Positions 43,532-52,694 are shown, numbered from the stretch's first letter. The stretch is 64,000 bases of DNA from Lederbergia sp. NSJ-179 (GCF_022867885.1 NZ_JALIFP010000017.1:21564-85563); one strand, 5' to 3'. The notes: generated from the sequence alone by a model not told the origin. Numbers and translations are program-made.

Positions 43532-46110
43532 AGTTGTGGCAGTTATCCCTCAAAATGCTTCTTGTGAAAAAGGGCAGGATGTTGTTCTCGATATTGGCGA
43601 TTGCTTTAGGCGTCGGCCAGCTCTGTTCCATGTTTCAGCTACATATCATGTTCAATCAAGATTTACACCAGCGGTTAGAGAATGAATACGGATCAGCCGA
43701 TATTAGGATCAGTTCACCTCCTCCGACAAGTGAAAATGAATGGAGCGGCTTGGATACTGATATTCTTGAAAAAGTAAATAGTGTTGATCAAATACAATCG
43801 GTGGGCAAAGCATTGGAAGGAAAAATGGCAGGCAGGATTCTATATGAAAATCAAAGCGCTGTCATTGATGACACAGCTTTCCATTATGTCGGTGTTGACA
43901 ATGAAAAAGTGACAAAGGAATATTACAAATTCAAGCAAGACTTGTCGGACCATGAAGTGGCATTATCGGAAAGCTTGGCCGCCCAGTGGAATGTTGCAGT
44001 ATCCGATTCTATTGAAATTGATTTACTTGACGGGAACAGTGTCATTTGGAGAGTAGCTGAAGTTGTTCAGCCAACTCAAAATAAAGGAGAGTCTAGTGAG
44101 AATTGGATCTTCTTTCATTTGGCATCTTTACAAGAAATGATGGGGCTGCCGGAAACGATGAATCCCATTTTGATTGAACTGAAACCAAAAGCCAATATTC
44201 CCTTTATAGGGGATGATTTAAAAAGAGAGTTACCAAGGGAAGTACGTGTAGATGCGTTAAATGGACTGGTGGAAGAAGAGGAACAATACGCCTTTTTTCG
44301 TGTTTATGGATATATACTGAGCATCATTGCTTTCATAGCAAGTGTCTTATTGGTATATAATTTGATGCAAACAACATACCGGGAGCGTCTGAAAGAATTG
44401 GCTGTCATTCGTGCGGTCGGGGGAAGTACGCGACAACTCATGAAAATGGTCATCTATGAATGGGCTTTGATCGGTGCGGTCGGTTCATTCTTGGGCTTTA
44501 TTTTGGCTTGGGGATTTAGTGGACATGGGATCATATGGGTTTCTAGATTGTTGCATCTGAATTTAGTTACCGAAGCTCATTCTTCCGGCGGTATAGGGAT
44601 GGCGGTCACCGCATTTGTATCCTGGCTTGCTATATTGTTGGCTTCCCTTGGCGCAGTCAGAAAGGTGATCGATACCGATCCCGTACAGAGCTTTCGAGAA
44701 TCAATGGATAGTACAGATGAGGGAAGTGGCAAAGCAGTATGGTGGGTGATTTTTACCATTGCCGGATTATTGTTATGGCTGGTTAACTATCTTATACCGG
44801 AAGACACTAGTAGTATTCCGCTAATCAATATGAAAGCATTGTCCAGTATGCTTGGCGGCCTATTCCTGTGTATGGCTTTATTAAGTAGGACGGTTTGGGT
44901 GGGAATGGCCTTCTTGCGATTCATAACCCTATTGCCGGATTGGGTGGCAAGCCGTTCACTAAAGTTATCAGCTCAAAGGCTAATGGTGGAAAAATCACAG
45001 CTATCAACGGTCATATTAATGGCGCTTGTGATCATGGTGTGTGTTCCTGTTGCAACTGTGTTTCTTTCTACTGGGCGTTCCGCTTCAGTGGACAAGGCAG
45101 AATATTTGAACGCAGATTTTTTTGTTAACGCACAACAGGAATTCTATCTTACCTCTGCCCCTGAAATGCCGTGGTATTTAAAGCGTGAAATAGAAGAACT
45201 AGAGGGGGTGGAGAATGTCTTGCCACTGCCGGTAACGCAATTTGCAAAGATGAATGGAAACAACAACCTTGATGGTTCGACAGATGCGGAGCAAGCTTTG
45301 CTACACTATGTTGTGACGGATTTAAGGAGCTTGGTTGAATGGCATTTAGCTTCATTGCCAGATAATGCATTAGAGGATGTCGGTGTTTTGCCCAAAAAAG
45401 TTGCAGATGAACTGGGAATAGAGATGGGAGATATGGTCTCTATCATTGTCGATGATCAGCCCACTTCAGTTGTCATTGTTGATATTACCGATAAGATGGA
45501 CGCGCTACCTCAACATGCAAACGCATTATTTATAGATGAAAGCCATCCAGCTGTCCAACCCTTAAGTTTATGGGAAATGTATGTCGAAGTTAAGGATGGT
45601 TACGAGGAGCAGATGAAGCAGGACCTAAATCTTTTGCAACGGGAATACCCAGAAATGAGATGGGGCCATATAACGGAAGCGATTAGTAGTATAGATACTT
45701 TACGTCAACAAATCCTGATGCTGCTCTTGGGAGTGACGGTGATTATTATTATCTGTGGCACGGGAGGCGTAATGAATGCAATCAATGCGGGAATCCATGC
45801 GAGAAGACGGGACTATGCCGTATTGCGTTCCGTTTTTTTAACGCCTTTTCAAATGATGAAAATGGTAGCCTGGCAGGGAGTTGTCTTGGCTATCCTATCC
45901 ATCATGATGGGTAGCGCGTCTGCAACTATACTACTTTTTTCAGTCTACAATATGGATAGTTATTTTAGAATAATATTTACGTATATTCCTTTGGGCGGGG
46001 TGGGAATTCTCTATCTTGTCATATTTATATTGACCATGATGGCAACATTACCGATGGCGGGCAAAATAGCCAGAATGAAAATAATGGATGTTTTCAAGAC
46101 TAGTGGATGA
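43522..46110 (+). CDS. FtsX/MacB-type ABC permease, copy 2, intact
   Basis: An 862-aa membrane protein clearly paralogous to copy 1 along its whole length. TM1 near residues 18-40 ('MLFSILAIALGVGQLCSMFQ'), extracellular domain to about 265, then 'ILSIIAFIASVLLVYNLMQTTYRERLKELAVIRAVGGS', three further TMs, a central TM pair, a second extracellular domain (about 520-740) and a final FtsX core ('VMNAINAGIHARRRDYAVLRSVFLTP'). TTG 43522 (VSKLWQLSLKMLLVKKGR) is homologous to the copy 1 start; the in-frame TTG 43513 is an alternative. Probably uses the ATPase at 42318. Candidate immunity, sensing or export permease. Confidence 0.87.
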   Translation: MVSKLWQLSLKMLLVKKGRMLFSILAIALGVGQLCSMFQLHIMFNQDLHQRLENEYGSADIRISSPPPTSENEWSGLDTDILEKVNSVDQIQSVGKALEGKMAGRILYENQSAVIDDTAFHYVGVDNEKVTKEYYKFKQDLSDHEVALSESLAAQWNVAVSDSIEIDLLDGNSVIWRVAEVVQPTQNKGESSENWIFFHLASLQEMMGLPETMNPILIELKPKANIPFIGDDLKRELPREVRVDALNGLVEEEEQYAFFRVYGYILSIIAFIASVLLVYNLMQTTYRERLKELAVIRAVGGSTRQLMKMVIYEWALIGAVGSFLGFILAWGFSGHGIIWVSRLLHLNLVTEAHSSGGIGMAVTAFVSWLAILLASLGAVRKVIDTDPVQSFRESMDSTDEGSGKAVWWVIFTIAGLLLWLVNYLIPEDTSSIPLINMKALSSMLGGLFLCMALLSRTVWVGMAFLRFITLLPDWVASRSLKLSAQRLMVEKSQLSTVILMALVIMVCVPVATVFLSTGRSASVDKAEYLNADFFVNAQQEFYLTSAPEMPWYLKREIEELEGVENVLPLPVTQFAKMNGNNNLDGSTDAEQALLHYVVTDLRSLVEWHLASLPDNALEDVGVLPKKVADELGIEMGDMVSIIVDDQPTSVVIVDITDKMDALPQHANALFIDESHPAVQPLSLWEMYVEVKDGYEEQMKQDLNLLQREYPEMRWGHITEAISSIDTLRQQILMLLLGVTVIIIICGTGGVMNAINAGIHARRRDYAVLRSVFLTPFQMMKMVAWQGVVLAILSIMMGSASATILLFSVYNMDSYFRIIFTYIPLGGVGILYLVIFILTMMATLPMAGKIARMKIMDVFKTSG

Positions 46111-46389
46111 ATCACCCTACTTGTTTAAACCCCATTTAAAGCGCGTATAACAGAGGGCGGTTTTTACATGCCATGTCTTTCTTGGAAATTAGCAATCTCT
46201 TTCAAAAGCAGTTAAAACTACAGGAGCAGCAATTATACTCGTATGTTTGGCCTACCACCAAGAGAAGATATCAAGCAGCTTGAGGGAAAACTAGAATGAT
46301 ATAGCTGTGTAAAAGGGAATACACATTGCTATAATTATGAATGTGTATCATCGGAACAATTTATATAGAGGTGAATAGCGATAAAAGCT
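46111..46389. pseudogene. Scraps of a second MacB-type ATPase gene
   Basis: At 46154-46212 'GGGCGGTTTTTACATG' followed by 'TTCTTGGAAATTAGCAATCT' and TTTCAAAAG parallels the ribosome site and first codons of the ATPase at 42303-42360 ('GGGAGGTTTTTAGATTG', 'TTCTTAGAAATTAGTAATCT'). The rest of the gene is gone. The remainder to 46389 holds no recognisable gene. Confidence 0.7.
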
Positions 46390-46740
46390 ATGGATTACTC
46401 AATCGAAGAATCTGATACCCTTTATGCGATAAAAGCATTTATGCCAAAGGATGAAGAGGCGGTTACAATCGGAAAATTGGGTGGTTTTCATTTTTCTAAA
46501 GGCTATTATATATATGTGGGAAGTGCAAAGCGAAATATTCAAGCAAGAGTAAATAGGCATATCCAGATGGAAAAAAAGAAACGCTGGCATATAGATTACT
46601 TGCGACCTTATTTACAGATAGAAGGTGTTCAAATCTACCCTGGTGATGAAGGAGAATGTGAACTTTTTCAGAGGAGCCGATTCCAGCTGTTGATTTGGTT
46701 AATGAGCACGATTAGGTCCAAATATTCTTTTTCGGAATAA
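46390..46740 (+). pseudogene. DUF123 GIY-YIG nuclease-like protein, C-terminally truncated
   Basis: 'ESDTLYAIKAFMPKDEEAVT' leads to 'IGKLGGFHFSKGYYIYVGSA', 'ARVNRHIQMEKKKRWHIDYL' and 'GVQIYPGDEGECELFQ', following the DUF123 GIY-YIG pattern (v.vGrLG.f.f..GyYvYvGSA...aRv.RHl...k..WHIDYL). The family then ends with E..la..l....vp..GFGSSDC.C.SHLfy; here the reading changes after 'ELFQ' into unrelated sequence that is the antisense of the neighbouring AhpD-like gene. The 3' end was lost by a deletion near 46670. Confidence 0.75.
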
Positions 46741-47081
46741 TAGTTGCGAACACGCGCATATAAATCATCTGGAACACGCTTTTCTGCAATGAGTGTAATA
46801 TGTTCCGTTAATTCTAAAGCTACTTTTTCTTCCTCTGAATAGAAAGTGCATTCTTCCCACGCACTAACACAATATAAACGTTGTTCCGTTTCTCCGATTT
46901 TCCTTGCATCAGCCGTGTGCATATTGAGACAAAATGCACAACCATTTAATTGTGAAGCTCGGATCTTTATTAGCTCCTGTAAATTTCTCTTAATGCTGCT
47001 TTTTTTCGTATACTTTTCCATCTCTCTCATGATCTTCACCGCATCGGGTGCAAGTTCAAAATAATTCATTCGTTGTGTCAT
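46668..47081 (-). CDS. AhpD/carboxymuconolactone decarboxylase-like protein, lacking its last residues
   Basis: A 137-aa all-helical protein with the AhpD-type redox motif 'LNGCAFCLNMHTADARKIGE' (CxxCxxxH), preceded by 'LQELIKIRASQ', and with 'WEECTFYSEEEKVALELTEHIT'. It is probably a peroxidase-associated disulfide reductase-like protein. Family members normally continue past 'LINAINVWNRLAI' for ten or so residues. Here the reading stops at 'INQINSWNRLL', exactly where the convergent DUF123 gene is cut, so both lost their 3' ends in one deletion. It may still fold because only the tail is missing. ATG 47081 follows GGGAGGAAAGG. Confidence 0.75.
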   Translation of the reverse strand: MTQRMNYFELAPDAVKIMREMEKYTKKSSIKRNLQELIKIRASQLNGCAFCLNMHTADARKIGETEQRLYCVSAWEECTFYSEEEKVALELTEHITLIAEKRVPDDLYARVRNYYSEKEYLDLIVLINQINSWNRLL

Positions 47082-47539
47082 ATTCCTTTCCTCCCAGGTT
47101 AATGTCTGTGCATATTCATATTTTTCAGTTCATGCAACAGCCGTATTAAACATGGATATTAAAGCTCTATGGTCGTATGTAGCTTTTGGATAAACGATTA
47201 AAGATAATAACAGTTGTCGATAATATTAATCGGTGATTATTATTGTCTTTAAACATAGTCCTATCTTTCGCTTTTGTCAAATGAGCGTTGATAAAGTGTG
47301 TTAATATACAGATACATGTAGAATTTAGGAAGAGATTTTTTTATTTTAGAAGATTGAGTTATTCTTAAGCATGAAACAATCGACAGTTCCATCTTTTTGA
47401 AAACGATAATGAGAAGACCAGTTCAAATACATGGCTGATCTTCTCATTTTTTATTTTTCCATTTTTGAGTCCAGTATAAGGTTCACAATAACCATTCTGA
47501 TCATATATTACTATATCTTATTATTGGTGGTGTACATGT
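47082..47539. other. Intergenic region with an orphan terminator
   Basis: A terminator-like hairpin (ATGAGAAGA at 47409-47417 with TCTTCTCAT at 47439-47447, then TTTTTTATTTTT) faces the plus strand, but no plus-strand gene precedes it. Either a small RNA ends here or a gene was lost. No promoter is convincing. Confidence 0.5.
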
Positions 47540-48631
47540 ATGGTTAAGGTTAGTTTGTGTATGATTGTAAAAAATGAAGAAGAGGTGTTGCGCCAGTGTT
47601 TAAAAAGTGTAGCGCCTATTTGTGATGAAGTTATTATTGTCGATACAGGTTCTACAGATCATACAAAGGAAATTGCTAAGGAATTCACAGAGCAGGTCAT
47701 TGATTTTAAATGGGTGGATGACTTTTCAGCGGCAAGAAATTTTGCGTTTAGTCAAGCACATGGTGATTATATTCTCTGGCTTGATGCAGACGATATATTG
47801 ACAGAGGAAAATCAACAGAAATTAAGACAAGTAATAGAAAATTTGGACGAATCAGTGGATGCTGTTTCGATGGTCTATCAAATTGCCTTTGATGAATTTG
47901 ATAATCCAACATTCAGTTATCGAAGGAATAGGCTAGTCAAACGATCAAGGAATTTTCAATGGATTGGTCCTGTTCATGAATATTTGGAAGTATATGGAAA
48001 TATTATTTCATCCGATGTTGCGATCAGACATCGAAAAGCAGATAAATCAATAGAATCTGTGCCGAAAGATCGCAACCTGAAAATATATGAAAAGCGTTTA
48101 AAGCAAGGAGAGGAATTTAGTCCACGTGACTTGTTTTACTATGCCAATGAATTAAAGGATCATCGCCAATTCCAAAAGGCTGCCATTTATTATCGAGAGT
48201 TCCTTGCTACCAAAAAGGGGTGGGTAGAGGATGAAATTCGAGCTTGCATTAATATGGCTTCTTGCTATAGAAGCCTAGGGAATCTGGAGAAAGAGATTGA
48301 AGCATTGGTAATGTCTATTATCTACGATGTTCCACGACCAGAAGTGTCCTGTCGAATTGGCGATCTATATAAGGAGAAGAATATGTTTGAAAAAGCGATT
48401 ATTTGGTATCGATTAGCCATAGAGGTAGACGTTAGTGATAGCCAGGGTTTTTATCAGGAGAGTTATGCCACTTGGTATCCTCACTTACAGTTATGTGTAT
48501 GCTATTGGCAAATTGGTGACCAAGACCGAGCAATTGAACATAATAGTAAGGCAAAGCAATATCGGCCAAATGATACCCAGGTACAATATAATGAGAGATT
48601 TTTCAAAGAGTATGCGAAGAATAAACAGTAA
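47540..48631 (+). CDS. GT2-family glycosyltransferase with TPR repeats
   Basis: A 363-aa cytoplasmic GT-A glycosyltransferase. The catalytic domain spans about residues 1-210: 'SLCMIVKNEEEVLRQCLKSV', 'DEVIIVDTGSTDHTKEIAKE' (nucleotide-binding Asp), 'DYILWLDADDILTEEN' (DxD) and 'NFQWIGPVHEYLE'. The C-terminal half has TPR-like helices ('FYYANELKDHRQFQKAAIYY', 'SCYRSLGNLEKEIEALVMSI', 'LQLCVCYWQIGDQDRAIEHN'). This SunS/BclA-locus-like architecture is common for enzymes glycosylating spore-surface proteins. Its paralogue at 50749 lies in the same region. ATG 47540 after GGTGGTG. Confidence 0.87.
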   Translation: MVKVSLCMIVKNEEEVLRQCLKSVAPICDEVIIVDTGSTDHTKEIAKEFTEQVIDFKWVDDFSAARNFAFSQAHGDYILWLDADDILTEENQQKLRQVIENLDESVDAVSMVYQIAFDEFDNPTFSYRRNRLVKRSRNFQWIGPVHEYLEVYGNIISSDVAIRHRKADKSIESVPKDRNLKIYEKRLKQGEEFSPRDLFYYANELKDHRQFQKAAIYYREFLATKKGWVEDEIRACINMASCYRSLGNLEKEIEALVMSIIYDVPRPEVSCRIGDLYKEKNMFEKAIIWYRLAIEVDVSDSQGFYQESYATWYPHLQLCVCYWQIGDQDRAIEHNSKAKQYRPNDTQVQYNERFFKEYAKNKQ

Positions 48632-48636
48632 GATTA

Positions 48637-48665
48637 GGCCCTTTTCTCTGTTGTAGAAAAGGGCC
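48637..48665. terminator. Bidirectional terminator between convergent glycosyltransferase genes
   Basis: GGCCCTTTTCT pairs with AGAAAAGGGCC around a short loop. It lies just after the GT2 stop and before the convergent CgeB-like gene. Confidence 0.7.
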
Positions 48666-48721
48666 CGTTTCAAAAAGAATCGATAGTTTGCTACGTTTAC
48701 CGTTTATCTGCCTTTAGGTAG

Positions 48722-49651
48722 CTAACTGTCTGTTAAAATGGTTTCAACTTTCTTTATGAAATCCTGTGCTCGTTGTTTGGTGGAATGGCGCTTTTGTGAC
48801 AATTGCATGCCATTTTGTGCAATGGTTTGTCTTTCTTCTTCATGTTCCAAATAATAATAAGCCTTCTCCTCAAAATTCTGTTCATCAATTGATACAAAAT
48901 GCACACCAGGAACAAAGCCCAAATCGCCTAATTCTTTCGAGTAAGGGGCTAGAAGTAATGAATTACAAGCAGTGATTTCAAAGTATTTCATTAAAGGATA
49001 CTTGAAAACAGAGTCACAGGTGAGGCTGATTTTGGCTTGGTTTAATACCTTTGCATAACGGGCACCTACATACGTATTCTTTTCCTGTTCTTTTATATGA
49101 CGATAGCCAGGATGGGGGAGATAGGTGAATTCTGCCCGCTTTGATAATCGTTTCTGCATCAGTACTCTTAATGGATAGTAGTCTTCTAGTAAAGAGCCTG
49201 TCATCAATAAATCGATGTTTTTATCAAGTTGGTAATCATGATAAAGTTCTGTGTGTGCATGGTGTGGAAGCCAGTACATCTGTGCAGAGAATTCGGGGTA
49301 CCATTGCAGAAATTTATCGCGATAATAAGTAAAAATATGTTTGATCTCTTCCTTTTCAAGCATCGCTTTTCGATATGGCTTTTGATAATGGAGATCATGA
49401 AGGCCTACGGCAAGGGGGATTTTTACATCTTTTAATCCCTTGATAATCGGAGAACCATTTTCGAAATAATCATTGATATAGATAAAATCTGGTTTCTCCT
49501 CTAAGCTTGCTACGATCTCATTAATATCACAAGACCTATGTGATACATACAAATCGGCCAGCTTACTAAGCTCCTGAATAAAATAATAAGAAGCAGGTAC
49601 TGTATATTGCCGATCATTGCGCGTTACAAATAATATCTTTAATTTACTCAT
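48722..49651 (-). CDS. CgeB-like spore glycosyltransferase
   Basis: A 309-aa GT-B-type protein of the CgeB family (spore maturation, crust glycosylation in B. subtilis). It opens 'KLKILFVTRNDRQYTVPASY', has 'PLAVGLHDLHYQKPYRKAML', 'YWLPHHAHTELYHDYQLDKN' (W-L-P-x-a.d hallmark), 'IDLLMTGSLLEDYYPLRVLM' and the C-terminal donor-binding part 'MKYFEITACNSLLLAPYSKE' with 'GVHFVSIDEQNFEEKAYYYL'. It lies 18 bp downstream of the pyruvyltransferase-like gene on the same strand. With two GT2-TPR enzymes and the BclA-like gene it points to exosporium glycan assembly. Confidence 0.82.
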   Translation of the reverse strand: MSKLKILFVTRNDRQYTVPASYYFIQELSKLADLYVSHRSCDINEIVASLEEKPDFIYINDYFENGSPIIKGLKDVKIPLAVGLHDLHYQKPYRKAMLEKEEIKHIFTYYRDKFLQWYPEFSAQMYWLPHHAHTELYHDYQLDKNIDLLMTGSLLEDYYPLRVLMQKRLSKRAEFTYLPHPGYRHIKEQEKNTYVGARYAKVLNQAKISLTCDSVFKYPLMKYFEITACNSLLLAPYSKELGDLGFVPGVHFVSIDEQNFEEKAYYYLEHEEERQTIAQNGMQLSQKRHSTKQRAQDFIKKVETILTDS

Positions 49652-49669
49652 TGCTACGCTTCCTTACCT

Positions 49670-50731
49670 TTAAAGATAGAGTCCCTGTTCAAAGGGTTTC
49701 ATCAATTTCTTTTGATAGATTTGTTGATATTGTTGCATGCTGTTGATGATCCTCTGTTTGTTGGTAGCGATTTGTTGTTCAAGAGCTAGAATGTTATCGG
49801 AAAGCTGAGCATCATCGGTTGCAATTACCATATCACTTAAATCAATTGAGGCAGCAAAGTCAAATATTTTAAAACGATAGCCCAGGGCAATAAATGGAAC
49901 TTGTGCAGCAAGGGATAGATAGTTGGCATGTAATTTAAAGTTAATCGTGAAATCAAAACGATTCATTAAAACCATTAATTCATCCTGATGATATACTTTT
50001 TCATCAAGCGTAATGGCTTGCTGATTGGTTAATTTCTGGCACAGGCGTTTGGTGACTTCTAAATCGGCGTGCCATACTAAATAAAAATAGAGCTTATACC
50101 CCTTGGCAATCAATTGATTTAAGGCAGAGGCTAACCGATTTTCAAGTATGATTTCATCGTGCCCATAAATATTTTGATAAGAGGTTCCCCAATTTACACC
50201 AATCAGTTTATTCGTCTTTTCATCGGTAGATTTTTTGTCTAATAGAAAAGCAGGGTCCCCACTTATTTCAATGGGAGTATTTATCCCACAATGCTGGAGT
50301 ATTTGTTGTGTCAATGGACCTCTTACGCCAGTCCAAACGCTTTCCGCAAAAACAGTTTGTGCCTTTTGTTTTATTTCAGGTGATGCCTGCCAAGATATTG
50401 GGGCATCAGGCGCTATATATGATTTAGGTGCCCAGTCAATACCTGAACCCCAAATCATGACTTTTTTATTTAATTGTATAGCCTTGTATAAGGTTTCAAT
50501 AATATAGGGCTGAATCAGCTGATCTGGTCCACTAATAATAGAGCCACCCCCAAGGACAATTAAATCATAGACATGTAAAGGAGCATTATCAAGATAGCGC
50601 TTTTCATTATTGACAAGATCAAGTTTATAGTATTCCCCTAGCTTGGAGAACTTATGTTTGAATAAGTCAAACATAAGTTCATCACCTAGATTGTGATAAC
50701 CTATCCAACCGATATATAATACATGTTTCAA
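49670..50731 (-). CDS. Polysaccharide pyruvyl transferase family protein
   Basis: A 353-aa protein of the CsaB/polysaccharide pyruvyltransferase family. Seen: 'VLYIGWIGYHNLGDELMFDL' (G-x-x-N-x-GDE start), 'YDLIVLGGGSIISGPDQLIQ', 'KVMIWGSGIDWAP', 'SVWTGVRGPLTQQIL' (v.vRe..s...l), 'IEISGDPAFLL' (gDpa), and C-terminal 'MNRFDFTINFKLHANYLSLA' (R.H..i.a). TTG 50731 is the likely start because GGAGG lies 7-8 bases before it; the ATG at 50749 overlaps this ribosome site. It probably adds pyruvate ketals to, or otherwise modifies, a spore-surface glycan. Confidence 0.82.
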   Translation of the reverse strand: MKHVLYIGWIGYHNLGDELMFDLFKHKFSKLGEYYKLDLVNNEKRYLDNAPLHVYDLIVLGGGSIISGPDQLIQPYIIETLYKAIQLNKKVMIWGSGIDWAPKSYIAPDAPISWQASPEIKQKAQTVFAESVWTGVRGPLTQQILQHCGINTPIEISGDPAFLLDKKSTDEKTNKLIGVNWGTSYQNIYGHDEIILENRLASALNQLIAKGYKLYFYLVWHADLEVTKRLCQKLTNQQAITLDEKVYHQDELMVLMNRFDFTINFKLHANYLSLAAQVPFIALGYRFKIFDFAASIDLSDMVIATDDAQLSDNILALEQQIATNKQRIINSMQQYQQIYQKKLMKPFEQGLYL

Positions 50732-50748
50732 GTGATAACCTCCTGGCA

Positions 50749-51765
50749 TTATTTATCTCTGCCGAGCTTATTTAAGCAGTCTTTTTTATATTCAAGAGCC
50801 TTATCGCTTCCTACGCCTGTTAAGATCAGATAATGAGGATGATGATCGCCCAATTCTAAGCATCTATTAAAACTGTGCAAAGCACTGGAATAATCGCCCT
50901 GTTCAAACAGCATACAGCCTTTATAGAAATGTAAGTCAACATAATCAGGGTATAGAAGGAGTGCTTTCTCTATTCCAGCAAGTGCCTGTTCTAAACTGTT
51001 TGTTCTCAGTAAGATATCATATTTCAATTTGTACAGGAGGGCTGGTGGTTTTTTAGACGCTAATAAAAATTGTAACAAGGACTGGTTGACGAGCTCAAAG
51101 GCTTGTTGATAATCCTGCTCACGATAATATTCACTGGCTAAATGGTATTCAATCCATGGACTATGGTTTGTTTTATGATATTCCTTCATTAATAAGTGTT
51201 TATTACGATCTGTTTTATTTTTGCTTTCAGTTATTTCTGTAATATAACCGTAATGGTAGATGGGTGTATCAAGATATTCTATAGAGGCGTGATTAGGAAT
51301 ATCCAATGTTTCATGGATTCGGTGAACAAAACGGATATCTTGATAATTACGGAATAGCCGCGGTTGGTAATATAGGTGAGCTTGATCCTTGGACTCTTCT
51401 AGTGTGTCACCACTATAATTGACGATAGGTAAGGAGAGCGCCATCGCTTCTGTTCTTTGCACGGCTTGTTGGATTTCTTCTATCTTACTATGGTCCAATT
51501 GTTCATCTGCATCTAGCCATAGAATCCAGTCAGTGGTGGCTTTTTGTAAGCTGGAATTTCTTGCATTTGCAAAATGGTCATCCCAACTATAATAAAAGAT
51601 TTGTGATTGAAATTCTTTGGCAATATCGATGGTTCGATCCGTTGAGCCGGTATCAACCATAATAATCTCATCGATTAGTGTACGAACGCTTTCTAGGCAT
51701 TGTTTTAAGAATTTTTCTTCATTTTTAACGATCATACATAAACTAATAGTGGGAATCTGTTTCAT
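50749..51765 (-). CDS. GT2-family glycosyltransferase with TPR repeats (paralogue of 47540 gene)
   Basis: A 338-aa protein: GT-A domain 'TISLCMIVKNEEKFLKQCLE', 'DEIIMVDTGSTDRTIDIAKE', 'WILWLDADEQLDH' (DxD) and 'IRFVHRIHETLDI', then TPR-like helices ('YHLASEYYREQDYQQAFELV', 'GIEKALLLYPDYVDLHFYKG', 'MLFEQGDYSSALHSFNRCLE'). ATG 51765 follows AAGGAGAGCG; the longer frame from 51804 has no such site. First of a run PPT-CgeB on the minus strand. Same architecture as the enzyme at 47540, suggesting successive sugar additions to the collagen-like protein nearby. Confidence 0.87.
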   Translation of the reverse strand: MKQIPTISLCMIVKNEEKFLKQCLESVRTLIDEIIMVDTGSTDRTIDIAKEFQSQIFYYSWDDHFANARNSSLQKATTDWILWLDADEQLDHSKIEEIQQAVQRTEAMALSLPIVNYSGDTLEESKDQAHLYYQPRLFRNYQDIRFVHRIHETLDIPNHASIEYLDTPIYHYGYITEITESKNKTDRNKHLLMKEYHKTNHSPWIEYHLASEYYREQDYQQAFELVNQSLLQFLLASKKPPALLYKLKYDILLRTNSLEQALAGIEKALLLYPDYVDLHFYKGCMLFEQGDYSSALHSFNRCLELGDHHPHYLILTGVGSDKALEYKKDCLNKLGRDK

Positions 51766-51782
51766 GTGTTTCGCTCTCCTTC

Positions 51783-52238
51783 CTACAAATCTTGAGAAAC
51801 CCACGGTAGACCAGGGGGAGATTGATTAACCACAGGGATAATTGGATAATAGCTTACTAAATGGCTTAGAATGGTTACACATTGTTGCTTGAGTTGATCT
51901 GATTGAAAGGGATGATTCGAAAAAATTTTTTTGGTATTTAACAACTGATGTCCTAATTTTTCTGCAATCATATCTATAGATGAAGTTTCCTCTTTTAATT
52001 TAAAAAAGGGTTCTAATAGTTTTTTTCTTGCTATAACATGGTGATGCAACTTCTCCAATATAAGTAGGGAACTTAGCAACTGCTTCTCCGCTTTCCATTT
52101 TTCTTTTTCTGTAATTGAATCTTTTGTTAATTCTAGTAAATAGCATGATAGAAAATGTAAGAAGGCTTGCATATATGCTAGATATTCAGTTTCACTTTTC
52201 ATAAAATCTTGGTTGACAGTCATGTCATATTTGCACAC
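51783..52238 (-). CDS. Hypothetical helical protein of the exosporium region
   Basis: A protein of about 151 aa, mostly helical and Leu-rich ('LSCYLLELTKDSITEKEKWK', 'QLLSSLLILEKLHHHVIARK'), with no signal peptide or membrane span. I do not recognise a family. The GTG at 52238 is taken as start because AGGAGG lies nine bases before it; an ATG at 52223 is also possible. It lies between the BclA-like N-terminal-domain protein and the glycosyltransferases, all on the minus strand, so a role in spore-surface assembly or glycosylation is plausible but unproven. Confidence 0.55.
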   Translation of the reverse strand: MCKYDMTVNQDFMKSETEYLAYMQAFLHFLSCYLLELTKDSITEKEKWKAEKQLLSSLLILEKLHHHVIARKKLLEPFFKLKEETSSIDMIAEKLGHQLLNTKKIFSNHPFQSDQLKQQCVTILSHLVSYYPIIPVVNQSPPGLPWVSQDL

Positions 52239-52304
52239 CTTACATTTCCTCCTCAACAGGTGGTCATCCAGAACGAACGTGCAGTAATACTGCATGAAAT
52301 TTCC

Positions 52305-52694
52305 TTATTTTTCGCGACAATGCTTATGGTCTTCAGGCCGGAGCGGATCATAAAAATTGTGAAAATCTTCTTTTTTAGGTTTATGCTTTGACTTTTCACA
52401 AGTACACTCACAACGATCATCTAGATCAGCTACATCCTCTAACTTGAATTGAAGAAGCATTTGCGATTTGACAATTGTACGAAGTGTTTGATTGACACTG
52501 TGATTTAGTATTAAGTAATCATCTAGACAATGATCACGTCTTTTCAAGAAGGCTTGCAGTTTTTCTCCCTCTGCATTCAAAATGTGAGATAACCCAATCT
52601 CTTCCAGCGCGATGGATGATAATAATAATTCGATTGTCTCACAGCGAGTTAATGATACGATAGGTGTAATGTCAGGGATGGTTGGCATTGACAT
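52305..52694 (-). CDS. Small exosporium-type protein with BclA-like N-terminal domain and Cys/His tail
   Basis: A 129-aa protein. 'SMPTIPDITPIVSLTRCETI' with 'ELLLSSIALEEIGLSHILNA' and 'EGEKLQAF' is the same domain that opens the collagen-like protein at 55500 ('[20 protein letters not shown]', '[20 protein letters not shown]'). It then replaces the collagen part with a charged tail carrying 'DDRCECTCEKSKHKPKK' and 'HKHCREK', a possible metal-binding or cross-linking segment. ATG 52694 is chosen because AGGAGGAAG precedes it; the frame to 52793 is longer but lacks a ribosome site. Confidence 0.7.
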   Translation of the reverse strand: MSMPTIPDITPIVSLTRCETIELLLSSIALEEIGLSHILNAEGEKLQAFLKRRDHCLDDYLILNHSVNQTLRTIVKSQMLLQFKLEDVADLDDRCECTCEKSKHKPKKEDFHNFYDPLRPEDHKHCREK

